Shown piece by piece: positions 33,628-44,261 of a stretch of DNA of 64,000 nt. Made by a program: the position numbers and the translations under genes. Position 1 is the first letter of the stretch, and every line of letters begins with the position of its first letter. The notes under the pieces are model-generated. The model saw nothing but the letters and a program-made list of their open reading frames with translations, did no database searches and was not told where the DNA came from. This DNA comes from Paludibacterium denitrificans. GTDB lineage: Bacteria > Pseudomonadota > Gammaproteobacteria > Burkholderiales > Chromobacteriaceae. The stretch lies in assembly GCF_009707705.1 (NCBI RefSeq), contig NZ_WLYX01000001.1, positions 1,364,001-1,428,000 on the forward strand. The letters run 5' to 3'.

Positions 33628-34760
33628 ATGGAAAAAGACCAGGCCTCCAAGTTTATTCACGACCTGCTCACTCACGCCGTCGGCAAGAATGCGTCGGACG
33701 TTTTCATTTCCGCCGACTTTCCCCCGGCGATGAAGATCGACGGCAAGATCACCCCGGTATCGCCACAACCGCTATCGGCCCAGCACACCAAGGAGCTGGT
33801 GCGCTCGGTGATGAACGACCGCCAGACCGAAGAGTTCGAATCGAAAAAGGAAGCCAACTTCGCCATCAACCCGCCGGGCATCGGCCGTTTCCGCGTCAGC
33901 GCCTTCATCCAGCAGGGGGCGGCGGGCATGGTGTTGCGCAAGATCAACACCGAGATTCCGCACTTTGACGAGCTGAACATGCCGGACGTGCTGCGTGATA
34001 TCGCCATGATCAAGCGCGGCCTGGTGATCTTTGTCGGCGGTACCGGTTCCGGTAAATCCACCTCGCTGGCGGCGCTGGTGGACTGGCGCAACAGCAATGC
34101 GCAAGACCACATCATCACCATCGAAGACCCGATCGAATTTGTCCATCAGCACAAGAAGAGCATCGTTACCCAGCGTGAAATCGGCGTGGATACCGAGAGC
34201 TGGGATGTGGCGCTGAAGAACACGCTGCGCCGGGCACCGGACGTGATCCTGATGGGTGAAATCCGCGACCGCGAGACCATGGGCTACGCCCTGCAGTTTG
34301 CCGAAACCGGCCACTTGTGTCTGGCCACGCTGCACGCCAACAACTCCAACCAGGCGCTGGACCGCATCCTCAACTTCTTCCCGGAAGAACGCCACCAGCA
34401 GGTGCTGATGGATTTGTCGCTCAACATGCGCGCAATCATTTCCCAGCGGTTGTTGCCGAAGAAAACCGGCAAAGGCCGTATCGCGGCGGTGGAGATTCTG
34501 CTCAACACGCCGCTGATCTCCGACATGATCTTCAAGGGCGAAATTGCCGGGCTGAAGGAGGTAATGTCGCGCTCGCGTGAAAGCGGCATGCAGACCTTCG
34601 ACCAATCGCTGTTCGACTTGTACGAAGCTGGATCAGCTATGAAGATGCGCTGCGCAATGCCGACTCGATCAACGACCTGCGTCTGAAAATCAAGCTGTAC
34701 GGCGAAGACGCCAAAACCCGCGACCCGATGGATGGCATCGGCCATCTCGACATCGTCTGA
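33628..34760 (+). CDS. pilU: PilT-like accessory retraction ATPase PilU (frame broken near the end)
   Basis: A PilT paralogue that assists retraction. It has Walker A GGTGSGKSTS, IEDPIEFVHQHKKSIV, the Walker B APDVILMGEIRDRETM and LCLATLHANNSNQALDRI. The last 40 residues (ISYEDALRNADSINDLRLKI...GHLDIV) follow in another frame; one base is missing near 34630, after DLYEAG. The stop is at 34758-34760. The gene is downstream of pilT on the same strand and likely in one operon with it. Confidence 0.94.
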
Positions 34761-35346
34761 GCCGCCGCACGGGCAGTGCGCGTCCGGCTTCGGCCAACCT
34801 CAGTCGGCCTCGCACCGGCTGAGGTTGTTTCTGGCAGTCTGGCCGGGCGAGGCGACCCACAAAAAACTGCGGGCCGCGCAATCCGCCCTGCAGCAACAGG
34901 TAGCGGGGCGACCGGTCAAGCCAGCGTTGTGGCACCTGACGCTGGCGTTTCTTGGTGATGTTCCTGCCCAGCGCCTGACGGCGCTCACCACGGCGCTGGC
35001 GCCACTGGCCAGACAGCATGCCGCGTTGTGTTTGCACTTCAACCGTTGTGGCAGCTGGCGCAACGGTATCGGTTATCTGGCGCCTGCACACACGCCGGCG
35101 AGCCTGCTGGCACTGGTGCATGCCATCCGTCAGCAGCTGCACGTCTGCGGCATTGCCAGCGACTCGCGCCATTACACGCCGCACCTGACACTGTTGCGCC
35201 ATACCCGTGAGGTGCTGGCACCCCAACCGGTTCCGGCCATCGACTACCGGCTGGATCATCTGGCGCTGGTACAGTCCACGCTGGGGCCGCACGGGGCACA
35301 TTACCGGCAATTGGCCCGCTGGCCGCTGGGGCATAGCCAGACATGA
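34732..35346 (+). CDS. thpR: RNA 2',3'-cyclic phosphodiesterase (LigT/ThpR, 2H family)
   Basis: The two HxTx motifs of the 2H phosphoesterase fold are clear: HLTLAFLG near residue 69 and HLTLLR near residue 150. The fold starts at LRLFLAVWPGEATHKKL. The true start is uncertain: the ATG at 34732 overlaps pilU by 29 bases and adds about 28 residues with no family counterpart; a later TTG is possible. The frame is intact, and it contains one of only two intact GCCGGC words seen (35094-35099). Confidence 0.88.
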   Translation: MASAISTSSEPPHGQCASGFGQPQSASHRLRLFLAVWPGEATHKKLRAAQSALQQQVAGRPVKPALWHLTLAFLGDVPAQRLTALTTALAPLARQHAALCLHFNRCGSWRNGIGYLAPAHTPASLLALVHAIRQQLHVCGIASDSRHYTPHLTLLRHTREVLAPQPVPAIDYRLDHLALVQSTLGPHGAHYRQLARWPLGHSQT

Positions 35347-35349
35347 AAA

Positions 35350-35370
35350 AGCCACCGCAATGCGGTGGCT
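35350..35370. terminator. Bidirectional terminator between thpR and the glutamate importer
   Basis: AGCCACCGCA and TGCGGTGGCT pair around a single A, flanked by an A-run and a short T-run. Confidence 0.75.
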
Positions 35371-35430
35371 TTGCTAACGCCAGACAGGTTGGCCGAACAC
35401 TGACGGCGACCAACCCGATGCGTCGTACGA

Positions 35431-36174
35431 TCAGTGTTGCAGGATCTTGGACAGGAACTGGCGCGCACGCTCGGAGCGGGCGTTGATGTTGCCGAAAAAT
35501 TCCTCGGTTGCGCAGTCTTCCACGATGCAACCACGGTCCATGAAGATCACGCGGTTGGCCACGCGGCGGGCAAAGCCCATTTCGTGCGTGACGCACATCA
35601 TGGTCATGCCTTCCTGTGCCAGTTCCACCATCACATCCAGCACTTCGTTGACCATTTCCGGATCCAGTGCCGAAGTCGGTTCGTCAAACAGCATGGCAAT
35701 CGGGTCCATCGCCAGCGCACGGGCGATGGCGACGCGTTGCTGCTGACCACCGGAGAGCTGGCCGGGGAACTTGTCGGCATGCGCTTTCAGACCGACGCGC
35801 TCCAGCAGCTTCAGCCCCTTGGCCATGGCTTCGTCACGGCTGCGGCCCAGCACCTTGATCTGGGCAATGGCCGGGTTCTCGGTGATGGACAGATGCGGGA
35901 ACAGCTCGAAGTGCTGGAACACCATGCCGACGCGGCTGCGCAGCTTGGGCAAGTTGGTCTTGGGATCGCCCACCGAGATACCGTCCACGATGATGTCGCC
36001 CTTCTGGAACGGCTCCAGCGCGTTGACGGTCTTGATCAGCGTGGATTTACCCGAGCCGGACGGCCCGCACACCACGACCACTTCGCCTTTTTTCACGTCG
36101 GTGGTGCAATCGGTCAGCACCTGAAAGTCGCCATACCATTTGCTGACGTGCTGGATAGAGATCATTGCGCTCAT
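35431..36174 (-). CDS. gltL: Polar amino-acid ABC importer, ATPase (GltL-like)
   Basis: The ATP-hydrolysing subunit of a glutamate/aspartate-type importer. Walker [15 protein letters not shown], signature [15 protein letters not shown], Walker [15 protein letters not shown] and the H-loop THEMGFAR are all intact in 247 residues. Its start overlaps the permease stop (ATGA). The start could also be the ATG three codons on (MISIQHVSKWYGD). It is the last gene of the gltI-J-K-L order. Confidence 0.94.
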   Translation of the reverse strand: MSAMISIQHVSKWYGDFQVLTDCTTDVKKGEVVVVCGPSGSGKSTLIKTVNALEPFQKGDIIVDGISVGDPKTNLPKLRSRVGMVFQHFELFPHLSITENPAIAQIKVLGRSRDEAMAKGLKLLERVGLKAHADKFPGQLSGGQQQRVAIARALAMDPIAMLFDEPTSALDPEMVNEVLDVMVELAQEGMTMMCVTHEMGFARRVANRVIFMDRGCIVEDCATEEFFGNINARSERARQFLSKILQH

Positions 36175-36845
36175 ACTGCCAACCTTTTCTGCAAGCGCTT
36201 CACCGCAATGGAAGCGCCAAAACTGATCACGAAGTACACCGCGCTTAAGCAAAAATCAGAAACTCATGCGGCAAACCGATGATGTCACCCTTGGAGCGGG
36301 CCGTGTTGAGGAAGTCCATGAGACCGACCGCATACACCAGCGAGGTATCCTGAAACAGGATGATGGATTGCTGCAATAACAGCGGCATCATCTTGCGGAA
36401 CGCCTGCGGCAGGATCACCAGACGCATCGCCTGTGCATAAGTCATGCCCAGCGCGTAGGCGGCATTGATCTGCCCCTTGGCAATGGACTGGATACCGGCA
36501 CGCACGATCTCCGAGAAATACGCCGCCTCGAACATCACGAACGCCACCAGGCAGGAGGTAAACGCCCCCACCGGCTCCAGATTGCCGGTGATCCAGCTGA
36601 TGATCATCGGCACCACCAGATAGAACCAGGAAATCACCAGCAGCAACGGGATGGAACGGAAAATATTGACGTAGTAACGCGCCAGCCGCGACAACACAGG
36701 CTGACTGGACAGGCGCGCCAGTGCCAATAACGTCCCCAGCACGACCCCAGCTTACCACCGCCATGCCCAACAGCTTGAGCGTCAGCATCATGCCATCGGC
36801 CATGCCGGGCAGCGCCGGACCAATCTGACTGAAATCGAAGGCCAT
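36171..36845 (-). CDS. gltK: Polar amino-acid ABC importer, permease (GltK-like, frame broken)
   Basis: A HisM/GltK-type permease with the start MAFDFSQIGPALPGMADGMM, YYVNIFRSIPLLLVISWFYL and the EAA loop (GIQSIAKGQINAAYALGMTY). Breaks lie near 36745-36755 and at 36243-36250 (LIFAGAVYFVISFG expected, GCTTAAGC read). Reading past the second gives AVKRLQKRLAV and a stop that overlaps the gltL start. About 224 residues. Confidence 0.92.
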
Positions 36846-37588
36846 TATTTGCTTCCTCCCATCATGCCGGGGATGCGTACCCGGCGCTCGATCCAGCCCA
36901 TCAGGCCCATCAGGCTCATGTTGAGCACAAAGTAGATGAGCGTGGCCAGCGTGAAGGCTTCAAAGATGTTGGCCGAAAACTCTGCCGTCTGCTTGGTCTG
37001 AGCCAGCAGCTCCATCAGGCCGATCAGCGAGGCCACCGACGAGTTCTTGAAGATATTGAGGAACTCGCTGGTCAGTGGCGGAATGATGATGCGAAACGCC
37101 TGCGGCAACAGCACATGGCGATACACCTGCGGCAGGGTGAAACCCATCGCCAGCGCGGCATTACCTTGTCCTTTGGGCAGCGCCTGAATGCCGGTACGCA
37201 CCTGTTCACACACCCGAGCGGCGGTAAACAGCCCCAGACACACCACGACCGACAGGAACGCCGAGGTTGCCGGGCTAAGATCCTGTTTGAACCAGACCTG
37301 CAGCGGTTCGGGCAACAGATCGGGCACCGGGAAGTACCAGACAAACAGCTGAACCAGCAGCGGCACGTTGCGGAACAGCTCGACATAAGCGGTCGCGACC
37401 GTGGACAGCAGACGGTTCGGCACCGTACGCATCACCCCCAGCACCGAGCCGAGCAGCAGCGCGATAACCCAACCGGCCAGCGATACGGCCAGCGTCCAGC
37501 CCGAGCCCGTGATGAACCAGTTGAGGTAGATTTCGCTGCCAACACCGGTGGACTGGAAGAAGATGCCCCAGTTCCAGTTGTAATTCAT
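36845..37588 (-). CDS. gltJ: Polar amino-acid ABC importer, permease (GltJ-like)
   Basis: An intact 247-residue permease with five or six membrane helices, YVELFRNVPLLVQLFVWYF, and the ATPase-contacting EAA loop (GIQALPKGQGNAALAMGFTL). Start ATG 37588 has a strong GGAGG site. Its stop overlaps the gltK start. With gltK it forms the channel for the substrate delivered by the binding protein encoded upstream. Confidence 0.95.
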   Translation of the reverse strand: MNYNWNWGIFFQSTGVGSEIYLNWFITGSGWTLAVSLAGWVIALLLGSVLGVMRTVPNRLLSTVATAYVELFRNVPLLVQLFVWYFPVPDLLPEPLQVWFKQDLSPATSAFLSVVVCLGLFTAARVCEQVRTGIQALPKGQGNAALAMGFTLPQVYRHVLLPQAFRIIIPPLTSEFLNIFKNSSVASLIGLMELLAQTKQTAEFSANIFEAFTLATLIYFVLNMSLMGLMGWIERRVRIPGMMGGSK

Positions 37589-37714
37589 GCAAACCTCCAA
37601 TGAAAAAGGGACGCGAGCGCCATCCGCCGCCGGGCACGCCAGATGGCGCACAACCGGCAGCCGGAGCGCCGGTGGGCGCCCCTTCAGTCGTCAGGCTTTG
37701 TCAGCAACGCCGGG

Positions 37715-38614
37715 TTACTCGGCAGCCTTGTCGGTCGGCTTGGCAATCAGGGTCTTGAACTCGTTGGACATCGGGAAGTTTAGGTTCAGGCCTTTAGGCG
37801 GTACCGGATGCTGGAACCACTTGCTGTACAGTTTCTTCACTTCGCCAGACTTGTAGGTGGCTTTCAGCGCATCATCCACTACCTTCTTGAAGGCCGGGTC
37901 GCCCTTGCGCATCATGCAGCCGTAAATTTCAAACGATTGCGGCTTGCCGGTGACCACCCAGTTGGCCGGGTTCTTGGCCTTGACCATTTCGCCATACAGC
38001 AGCACATCGTCCATCATGAATGCGGCGGCACGGCCGGATTCCAGCATCAGGAACGATTCGCCGTGGTCCTTGGCGGAGATGATGTTCATGCCCATTTGTT
38101 TTTCGGCATTCATCGCCTTCAACAGACGCTCGGAGGTGGTCCCGGCCGTGGTGACGACGTTTTTGCCTTTCAGGTTCGGGAAGTCTTTGATGCCGGAATT
38201 CTTGGCGGTCAGCAGACGGGTGCCAACTTCAAAGATGCCCACGGAGAAGGCGACTTGTTTCTGGCGTTCCACGTTGTTGGTGGTGGAACCACATTCCAGA
38301 TCGACCGTACCGTTTTGTACCAGCGGGATGCGGGTCTGCGAGGTCACCAGGTTGTAGCGCACCTTCAGGTTCGGCATCTTCAGTTCTTTTTTCACCTGCT
38401 CGGCCACTTTATTGGCCGGGTCAACCGAGTAGCCAATCGGCTTCTGGCTGTTGTCGAGGTAAGAGAACGGGATGGAGGAGTCGCGGTTACCCAGCACGAT
38501 GGTGCCGGATTCCTTGATCTTTTTCAGGGTGCCGGTCAGTTCGGCGGCCATCAACGGGGTAGCGGCCAGTGCCGACAGCGTAGCGGCGCAAATGAGACGG
38601 GTGCAAAAACGCAT
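37715..38614 (-). CDS. gltI: Glutamate/aspartate periplasmic binding protein (GltI-like)
   Basis: A 299-residue exported solute-binding protein. The signal peptide MRFCTRLICAATLSALAATP ends near MAAELT. The ligand-binding core has VLGNRDSSIPFSYLDNSQKP, GTVDLECGSTTNNVERQ and VTTAGTTSERLL, all typical of glutamate/aspartate receptors. The frame is intact and it precedes gltJ by 126 bases. An AGGAGA site lies before the ATG. Confidence 0.94.
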   Translation of the reverse strand: MRFCTRLICAATLSALAATPLMAAELTGTLKKIKESGTIVLGNRDSSIPFSYLDNSQKPIGYSVDPANKVAEQVKKELKMPNLKVRYNLVTSQTRIPLVQNGTVDLECGSTTNNVERQKQVAFSVGIFEVGTRLLTAKNSGIKDFPNLKGKNVVTTAGTTSERLLKAMNAEKQMGMNIISAKDHGESFLMLESGRAAAFMMDDVLLYGEMVKAKNPANWVVTGKPQSFEIYGCMMRKGDPAFKKVVDDALKATYKSGEVKKLYSKWFQHPVPPKGLNLNFPMSNEFKTLIAKPTDKAAE

Positions 38615-38821
38615 GACAGTTTCTCCTTTGATACAGGGGGACAAGGCTGTGCCAGCCACGGCATCGGTCATTGGCCATCCCTCCGGCCGACTCGCAACGA
38701 AAACGTAGCAAGAGCCGGACGTGACGGTGGCCACATTTCAACGATTGTTAATAATGGTTAGCACAAGCCATCTGTTTCGGCCAACCCTGGTCGGGCTGGC
38801 CGCGAACAACTTCGGGGTACG

Positions 38822-39559
38822 TCAGTTATTCATGGGCGTCAGTAACTGGCGCAGGAACTGTTTGGCACGGTCGTGCTGCGGATTGAGGAAAAACTCCTCG
38901 GGAGGGGCTTCTTCAAGAATCTGGCCGTGATCAACAAAAATCACCCGGTCGGCCACTTCGCGGGCAAATCCCATTTCGTGGGTCACCACCATCATGGTCA
39001 TGCCGGATTCGGCAAGGTCTTTCATCACCTTGAGCACTTCGCCGATCATTTCCGGATCGAGGGCCGAGGTGGGTTCATCAAACAGCATCACCTTGGGCTG
39101 CATGGCCAGACCACGGGCAATGGCAACGCGCTGCTGCTGGCCACCGGACAATTGCGCCGGGAAGGCATTTTGCTTGTGTGCCGTGCCAACACGCTCCAGC
39201 AGCTGCACCGCCAGTTTCTCCGCCGCGGCCTTGTCCATTTTCTTGACCGCAATGGGCGAGAGGGTGATGTTGTCCAGCACCGACAAGTGCGGGTACAAGT
39301 TGAAATGCTGGAATACGAAGCCGACTTCGGCGCGCAGGGCGTTAAGGTTGGTCTTGGGGTCTGCCACGTTTTTGCCGTTCACCCAGATCTCGCCGTCGTT
39401 AATGCTTTCCAGCTGGTTGGCGGTACGGATCAGGGTGGATTTGCCGGAGCCGGAGGGGCCGCAGACCACCACCACTTCACCGGCTTGCACGTGCAGGTTG
39501 ATGCCGTTCAGGACATGCAGATCCTTGAACCATTTGTGCACGTTGATAAAACGTATCAT
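38822..39559 (-). CDS. Second polar amino-acid ABC ATPase upstream of gltI
   Basis: A complete 245-residue ATPase: Walker [15 protein letters not shown], signature [15 protein letters not shown], Walker [15 protein letters not shown]. It is a paralogue of the ATPase at 35.4 kb, on the other side of the same importer and in the same orientation. It could drive the same permeases, or belong to an importer whose other parts are elsewhere. The frame is intact. Confidence 0.92.
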   Translation of the reverse strand: MIRFINVHKWFKDLHVLNGINLHVQAGEVVVVCGPSGSGKSTLIRTANQLESINDGEIWVNGKNVADPKTNLNALRAEVGFVFQHFNLYPHLSVLDNITLSPIAVKKMDKAAAEKLAVQLLERVGTAHKQNAFPAQLSGGQQQRVAIARGLAMQPKVMLFDEPTSALDPEMIGEVLKVMKDLAESGMTMMVVTHEMGFAREVADRVIFVDHGQILEEAPPEEFFLNPQHDRAKQFLRQLLTPMNN

Positions 39560-39712
39560 GACTTCCCTTCCCACCTTTGTAACTCGATATTACCGTCTCT
39601 TGTGGATGGACGGCCCAAGACTTTCCTGCCGGGGATGTTGGCCGGAAAGCCAGTGATTGTGTGATGCAATTGTCGCCAGCGCAAGCCGCAATGCAACATA
39701 ATCGCTTGATTG

Positions 39713-40509
39713 TTATGGCGCTTTGCTGGCCGCTGCAGCCAGATAATTGGCCAGCCGCACGTAATCGGCCACGGCCACGTTTTCCGGCTTAAGCAACCCG
39801 GGTCGAGGGCCAGCGCGGCAAAACCGGCATCGTCCAGCACGCCCTTGAGGTTATTGCGCAGCGTTTTGCGCCGCTGGGCAAACGCCTTGATCACCGTGGC
39901 TTCCAGCAACGCTTCATCCTGCGCCACGCCGCAGCGCCCCGGCGCCGAAGCATCATGCGCACCACGGCCGAATCCACCTTCGGAGGCGGCCAGAACGCTT
40001 CCGGCGGTACATGCAGGATGTGTTCCATCTCGAAACGGTACTGCAACATTACGCTCAGGCGACCGTAGTCCGGCGTCGAGGGTTCGGCCAACATGCGATC
40101 AACCACTTCCTTTTGCAGCATGAAGTGCATGTCGATGACGCGTTGGCCGAAACTGGCCAGATGAAACAGCAGCGGTGTGGAAATGTTATAGGGCAGGTTG
40201 CCGACGATCTTGATCGGCCCGGTGCCCACGCTGGCAAAATCAAAAGCCAGCGCATCGCCTTCGTGGATGGTCAGCCGGTCCGGCGCAAACTCGCTACGCA
40301 GGCGGCTGATGATGTCGCGGTCGATTTCCACCACGTGCAGATGCTTGAGACGCTGCAGCAACGGGCGGGTGATCGCCCCCGGTGCCGGGGCCGATTTCGA
40401 TGACGGTGTCGTCGGGCTGCGGATTGACCGCATGAACGATGTTGTCGATCACGCTGGCATCCTGCAGAAAATTCTGCCCGAAGCGCTTGCGGGGTATGTG
40501 CTGGTTCAT
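39713..40509 (-). CDS. rsmA: 16S rRNA dimethyladenosine transferase (three frame breaks)
   Basis: RsmA (KsgA) dimethylates two adenosines in helix 45 of 16S r[20 protein letters not shown], the SAM motif [19 protein letters not shown] and the catalytic [14 protein letters not shown] are present. Breaks fall near 40385 (extra G before [10 protein letters not shown]), near 39940, and at 39786-39793 (GCTTAAGC before [17 protein letters not shown]). The stop is at 39713. Length is about 264 residues. Confidence 0.93.
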
Positions 40510-40636
40510 GGAAATTCAATGTGTTGGCTGGGGCGATTGTAAACTGCCGGACAAGACCTGTGCCAATTGTTGTGGCGGAAAACCGGCATTTTATGCAGAT
40601 GAAATCAGGCGGGTGGCGGGCGGGCCGCGTCAGGCT

Positions 40637-41055
40637 TCAATGCGGCCGCCAGAACAACACCCCCAGTGCCAGAACCGCATAACGCGCCGCCTTGCCGACG
40701 GTGAGCCAGAGCAGGCAGCTCAGTTTGGGCAACCGCAACCAGCCGCATGGCCAGCGGCAGGGCATCGCCGATGAATGGTACCCGTGGCAAGGCTCAACAC
40801 CGCCGGGCCAAAGCGGTCAAACCAGCGTTGCAACCGGGGCGACAGGGTTTTGGGCGGTACGCGGCTGCCCAGCCACAGGCTGGTGGCACTGCCTACGCTG
40901 TTGGCGAGCGTGGCCAGCAGCAACGCTTACCACAGCCAATCCGGCCAGCGGTAGAGAAACGCCGACAACGCCAGTTCGGAATTACCGGGCAGCAGGGTGG
41001 CAGACAGGAAGGCGGACAGCGCCACGCCGCCCAGCGCCAGCCAAGCCGCGTCCAT
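40637..41055 (-). CDS. yqaA: YqaA/SNARE-associated (DedA-like) membrane protein (internal stop and breaks)
   Basis: MDAAWLALGGVALSAFLSATLLPGNSELAL and ANSVGSATSLWLGSRVPP match the YqaA branch of the DedA superfamily; WVPFIGDALPLAMRLLRLP follows after a shift. An in-frame TAA at about 40927 interrupts W-P-A-L-L-L-A, at an expected GCCGGC. Two further slips lie near 40785 and 40740. The C-terminus ends ALGVLFWRPH at TGA 40637. The start overlaps the cyaY stop. Function is presumed to be in membrane homeostasis or lipid transport. Confidence 0.82.
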
Positions 41056-41372
41056 CAGGCTTCAAGCTGGAAGTCTTCGCCGCTCGCGTCGCGGATGGCG
41101 GCGCTCAGCGTGCTGAAGAATTCGGCACCGTCGCGGGCGGCAATCCATTGTTCGCCGCTACGGGCAAAGTGATAACCGCCGCTCTTGGCGGCAATCCACA
41201 GTTCCTGATTGGCGGTGTGGCGGTTGACGACGATCTTGCTGCCGTTGTCGAACTCGATTTCCAGCACGTTGCCGTTGGTCAGGTAGTCGGCATCCGTGCC
41301 TGCGTCATCGATGGCGGCTTCGATGCGCGAGAAAATGCCGTCGGTCAGATTCAGGAATTCACTTTCAGTCAT
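41055..41372 (-). CDS. cyaY: Iron-sulfur assembly protein CyaY (frataxin homologue)
   Basis: An intact 105-residue protein. MTESEFLNLTDGIFSRIEAA, the acidic ridge (EAAIDDAGTDADY) that binds iron, the strand VLEIEFDNGSKIVVNRHTA and WIAAKSGGYHF are hallmarks of CyaY. It regulates cysteine desulfurase activity in the Isc pathway. It is transcribed divergently from lptM, the common arrangement in beta- and gammaproteobacteria. Confidence 0.95.
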   Translation of the reverse strand: MTESEFLNLTDGIFSRIEAAIDDAGTDADYLTNGNVLEIEFDNGSKIVVNRHTANQELWIAAKSGGYHFARSGEQWIAARDGAEFFSTLSAAIRDASGEDFQLEA

Positions 41373-41466
41373 GGGGCGTCTTTCTGCTCAGGGCAAGGGC
41401 AGGGCGGATACCCGTCCCCGCCGCGCTTTGTTAGTATCGCCATTTTGCCACATCGGATTACCCAGC

Positions 41467-41616
41467 ATGCGAACCCTGATGGCCTGTGTTGCCCTGACCC
41501 TGTTGTTGACTGCCTGCGGTTATAAAGGCGCGTTGTATCTGCCAAAGAAACAAGCGCCCACCGCGCCAGCCTCGGCACCGGCTAACGCCCCGCGGGCCGC
41601 TTCGGCTGCACACTGA
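41467..41616 (+). CDS. lptM: Small LPS-assembly lipoprotein LptM (YifL-like)
   Basis: A 49-residue lipoprotein with signal peptide MRTLMACVALTLLLTAC and lipobox LTAC, followed by the conserved GYKGALYLPKK and a Pro/Ala-rich tail. LptM associates with the LptDE translocon in E. coli. It usually precedes lysA; here the gene beyond it is a minus-strand MFS exporter. The start at 41467 places the lipobox cysteine at residue 17. Confidence 0.88.
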   Translation: MRTLMACVALTLLLTACGYKGALYLPKKQAPTAPASAPANAPRAASAAH

Positions 41617-41660
41617 CGTTTGGTGCCGGTTGGCCAATGTTCGGCCAACCTTGACCCGGC

Positions 41661-43194
41661 CTAGACCAGATGGCGCTGGAGCATGACGGCCAGCATGGCC
41701 AGTGCCGCCACCCCGGCCATGACCAACAACAGAAGCTGCCCCGCCAGTAGCGTGGCCTGCTGATTGACGCTGTCCGATAGCTGCGCCAGCCACTCCGGCG
41801 TTAACGGCTGGTTGGCAGTGGCCAACTGATAGGGCGTCAGCCGTTCGATCAGTACCGTGCGCGCGGCGGCCTGACTGTTTTGCAATTGCAGGCATGCCAA
41901 CCCAGTGCCGACGGTGCGCGCCAGTTCGCGCAGGATGTTCTTCAACTGGTAGGCGTGGGCAAAATCGCCCGGTTCCAGCTCCAGATAGGTCATCGACGCC
42001 ACCTGCACCACGGCCAGTACCGGCACCAGCCCATGCAGCAGCAACGGCGGCAACAAGGCATCGACCGACAGCCCGCTCATCAGGCTTTGCGCCGTCCACA
42101 GGCAGCTGACCATCAGCAGGCCAAAGCCCAGCACGATATAGCCGCGCCGCCGCGCGATGTATTGGCTGAAATACAGATAGCCCATTGCCACCAGCACGGT
42201 AACGCTGCTGCTCAGGCTCATGACGCGGCCGGTAGTGATGAAATTGAAGCCCAGCCCGTTTTCCAGCAACACCGGCAACACGTAGTTCCAGCCGCCATTG
42301 CACAGGTAATACAGCATGTAAAACGCCAGACCGGTGAGGTAACGGCGCCGCACCAGGCTGCGTAAATCCAGCCGAGGGATCGACGTGATGCCACAGCCGC
42401 CAGCCGGTCCAGCCCAGCAGCGCCAGCCCCAGCACACCACCGGCCAATGCCACAGGGTTGGCCGAAGGGCGCAACAACTGCACGTCATCGCCCGCATGCA
42501 GCAACAGCAGCATGCCCAGAGCCAAACGCCAGCACCGCCCAGCCGTCGAGTTTTCCCTGCTGTCCGGCGGCTGGCTGGCCATCGTGCGGCGGATAGCACT
42601 GTTCCATCAACAGCCATACCGGTAACGCCAGCAGCGCCTGCACGCCAAACACCCCTTGCCAGCCCGCCTGTTCCACCACCATGGCTGACAACCACGGAAT
42701 CAGCGCACCAAAGCCGAAACAGCCCAGCAGAAAACCGTACATCAGCGGTTTGCGTTCACGCGGCAGGGCCACCAGCTGGATCAGCACCCGTGACGCGGTA
42801 AACAACCCACCTGCCGCCAACCCTTGCAGCAAACGCGCCAACGCCAGATAGCGGATATCCGGCGCCACGCTACAGGCCAGCGTCGCCAGCATGAACAACC
42901 ACAGGGCAAAGCGGGTGTAACGACGGTAGCCGATGCGGCGCGCCAGCTGCCCGATCAGCAAATTGGCGATCACCGTGCCGCAAGCAAAGCTGGTGAGCAC
43001 CCAGAGAAATTCGTTCGGCGTGGCACCGATACCGCCCTGAATGTGGCTGGCAGCCATGGCTAATGCATGCCGGAGGCGATGAAATCCATGCCGGTGACCA
43101 GACCCAGCGTCAGCCCGAACAGATACACCTGCCACGGCGGATAACCGGGATGTGCCGAGAGCAAAACCGCGCTGCTGCGAGAAAAAAGTTGCAT
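41661..43194 (-). CDS. MFS drug-efflux transporter, DHA2-like (several frame breaks)
   Basis: About 510 residues with some 14 predicted helices. MQLFSRSSAVLLSAHPGYPP, LFGLTLGLVTGMDFIASGM, IGQLARRIGYRRYTRFALW (the loop 2-3 motif A region) and RLLQGLAAGGLFTASRVLI mark a DHA2-type exporter. Breaks lie at 43059-43066 (Met-Pro-Ala-Met expected), near 42520 and near 42380. It faces a divergent LysR gene across 60 bases. The substrate is unknown. Confidence 0.85.
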
Positions 43195-43254
43195 CAGCAC
43201 ACTGTATATTGTGCAGAATTGCGGATAAATTTCTATTTTTGAATTGATTGTTCA

Positions 43255-44181
43255 ATGAACCGTACAAACGACTGGAACGACTGGTATCTGTTTGCCTGCG
43301 TTGCCAATCTGGGCAATTTCACGCGCGCGGCCGAACGGCTGGATTTGCCCAAATCGTCGGTCAGCACGGCCATCTCGCGGCTGGAGAAACGGTTGGGCCT
43401 TCGCCTCCTAGAACGCAGCACGCGTCATTTGCGGCTGACCGAAGCGGGCAACCGACTGCTGCAAGACATCAACCCGTTGTTTGCCCGGCTGGACGATGTC
43501 GCCGACCACCTGGCAGGGTTGGCCGAAGCCCCACTGGCTTAAGCACGCTGCGTATTGCCGCGCCGTATGAATTTGCCGGGCTGCATCTGAGTCCGGTGGT
43601 CAACGGCTTGCTCGCCGACTACCCGGAGTTGCGGGTCGAGGTGGAAGTGGTGTCCGGCATTACCGATCCGCTCTCCAGCGGCTTCGATGTGAGTTTTGTC
43701 ATCACCAGCCAGCCGTTGCCGGACTCCAGCCAGTGATGCGCCGCATGTACAGCATCGAACAAGCGGTGTACGCCGCCCCCAGCCTGATTGCCCGTCTGGG
43801 GATGCCGACACACCCGGACGCGCTGCACCACTGGCCGCTGCTGGGTTCGGCCACGGCCTTGCCCGGCATTTCAGCCATCAGGACGGGGAGCGTTATCTGC
43901 TGGAAGCCGCGCTGCGTTTGCAAACACCCAACGCCGGTTTACGCCAGCAGGCGGCGGTGGCAGGCATCGGCGCCGGGCTGCTCGGGCGCAATTACACGAC
44001 GGCAGCGGTACAACGTGGAGAACTGGTGGAATTGCTGCCCGGCTGGTGCGCCGAGCCACTCAAGACCTATGCGCTGATGCCCAATCGCACTCTGCTGCCA
44101 ACCAAGACACGCTTATTGCTGCAAGGGCTGGAACAAAAACTGCAGGAGCAGGGCGAGCGCAGCGGGATGTCTGCGGCGTAA
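43255..44181 (+). CDS. LysR-family regulator divergent from the MFS exporter (frame breaks)
   Basis: The helix-turn-helix (NFTRAAERLDLPKSSVSTAISRLEKRLG) and a C-terminal effector domain ending in LLLQGLEQKLQEQGERSG span about 305 residues. Breaks lie at 43537-43544 (LAGTLRIAAPYEFAG expected, GCTTAAGC read), near 43733 and near 43863. It probably controls the divergent exporter, as in many LysR-transporter pairs. The start overlaps the promoter region of that exporter. Confidence 0.86.
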
Positions 44182-44261
44182 GAGAAAAGGAAACGGATCA
44201 CAACGGCCGAACTGGCCAGCCCTCATCGGCTAGATGGCTGGCCACGGCAACGCTTATCACG

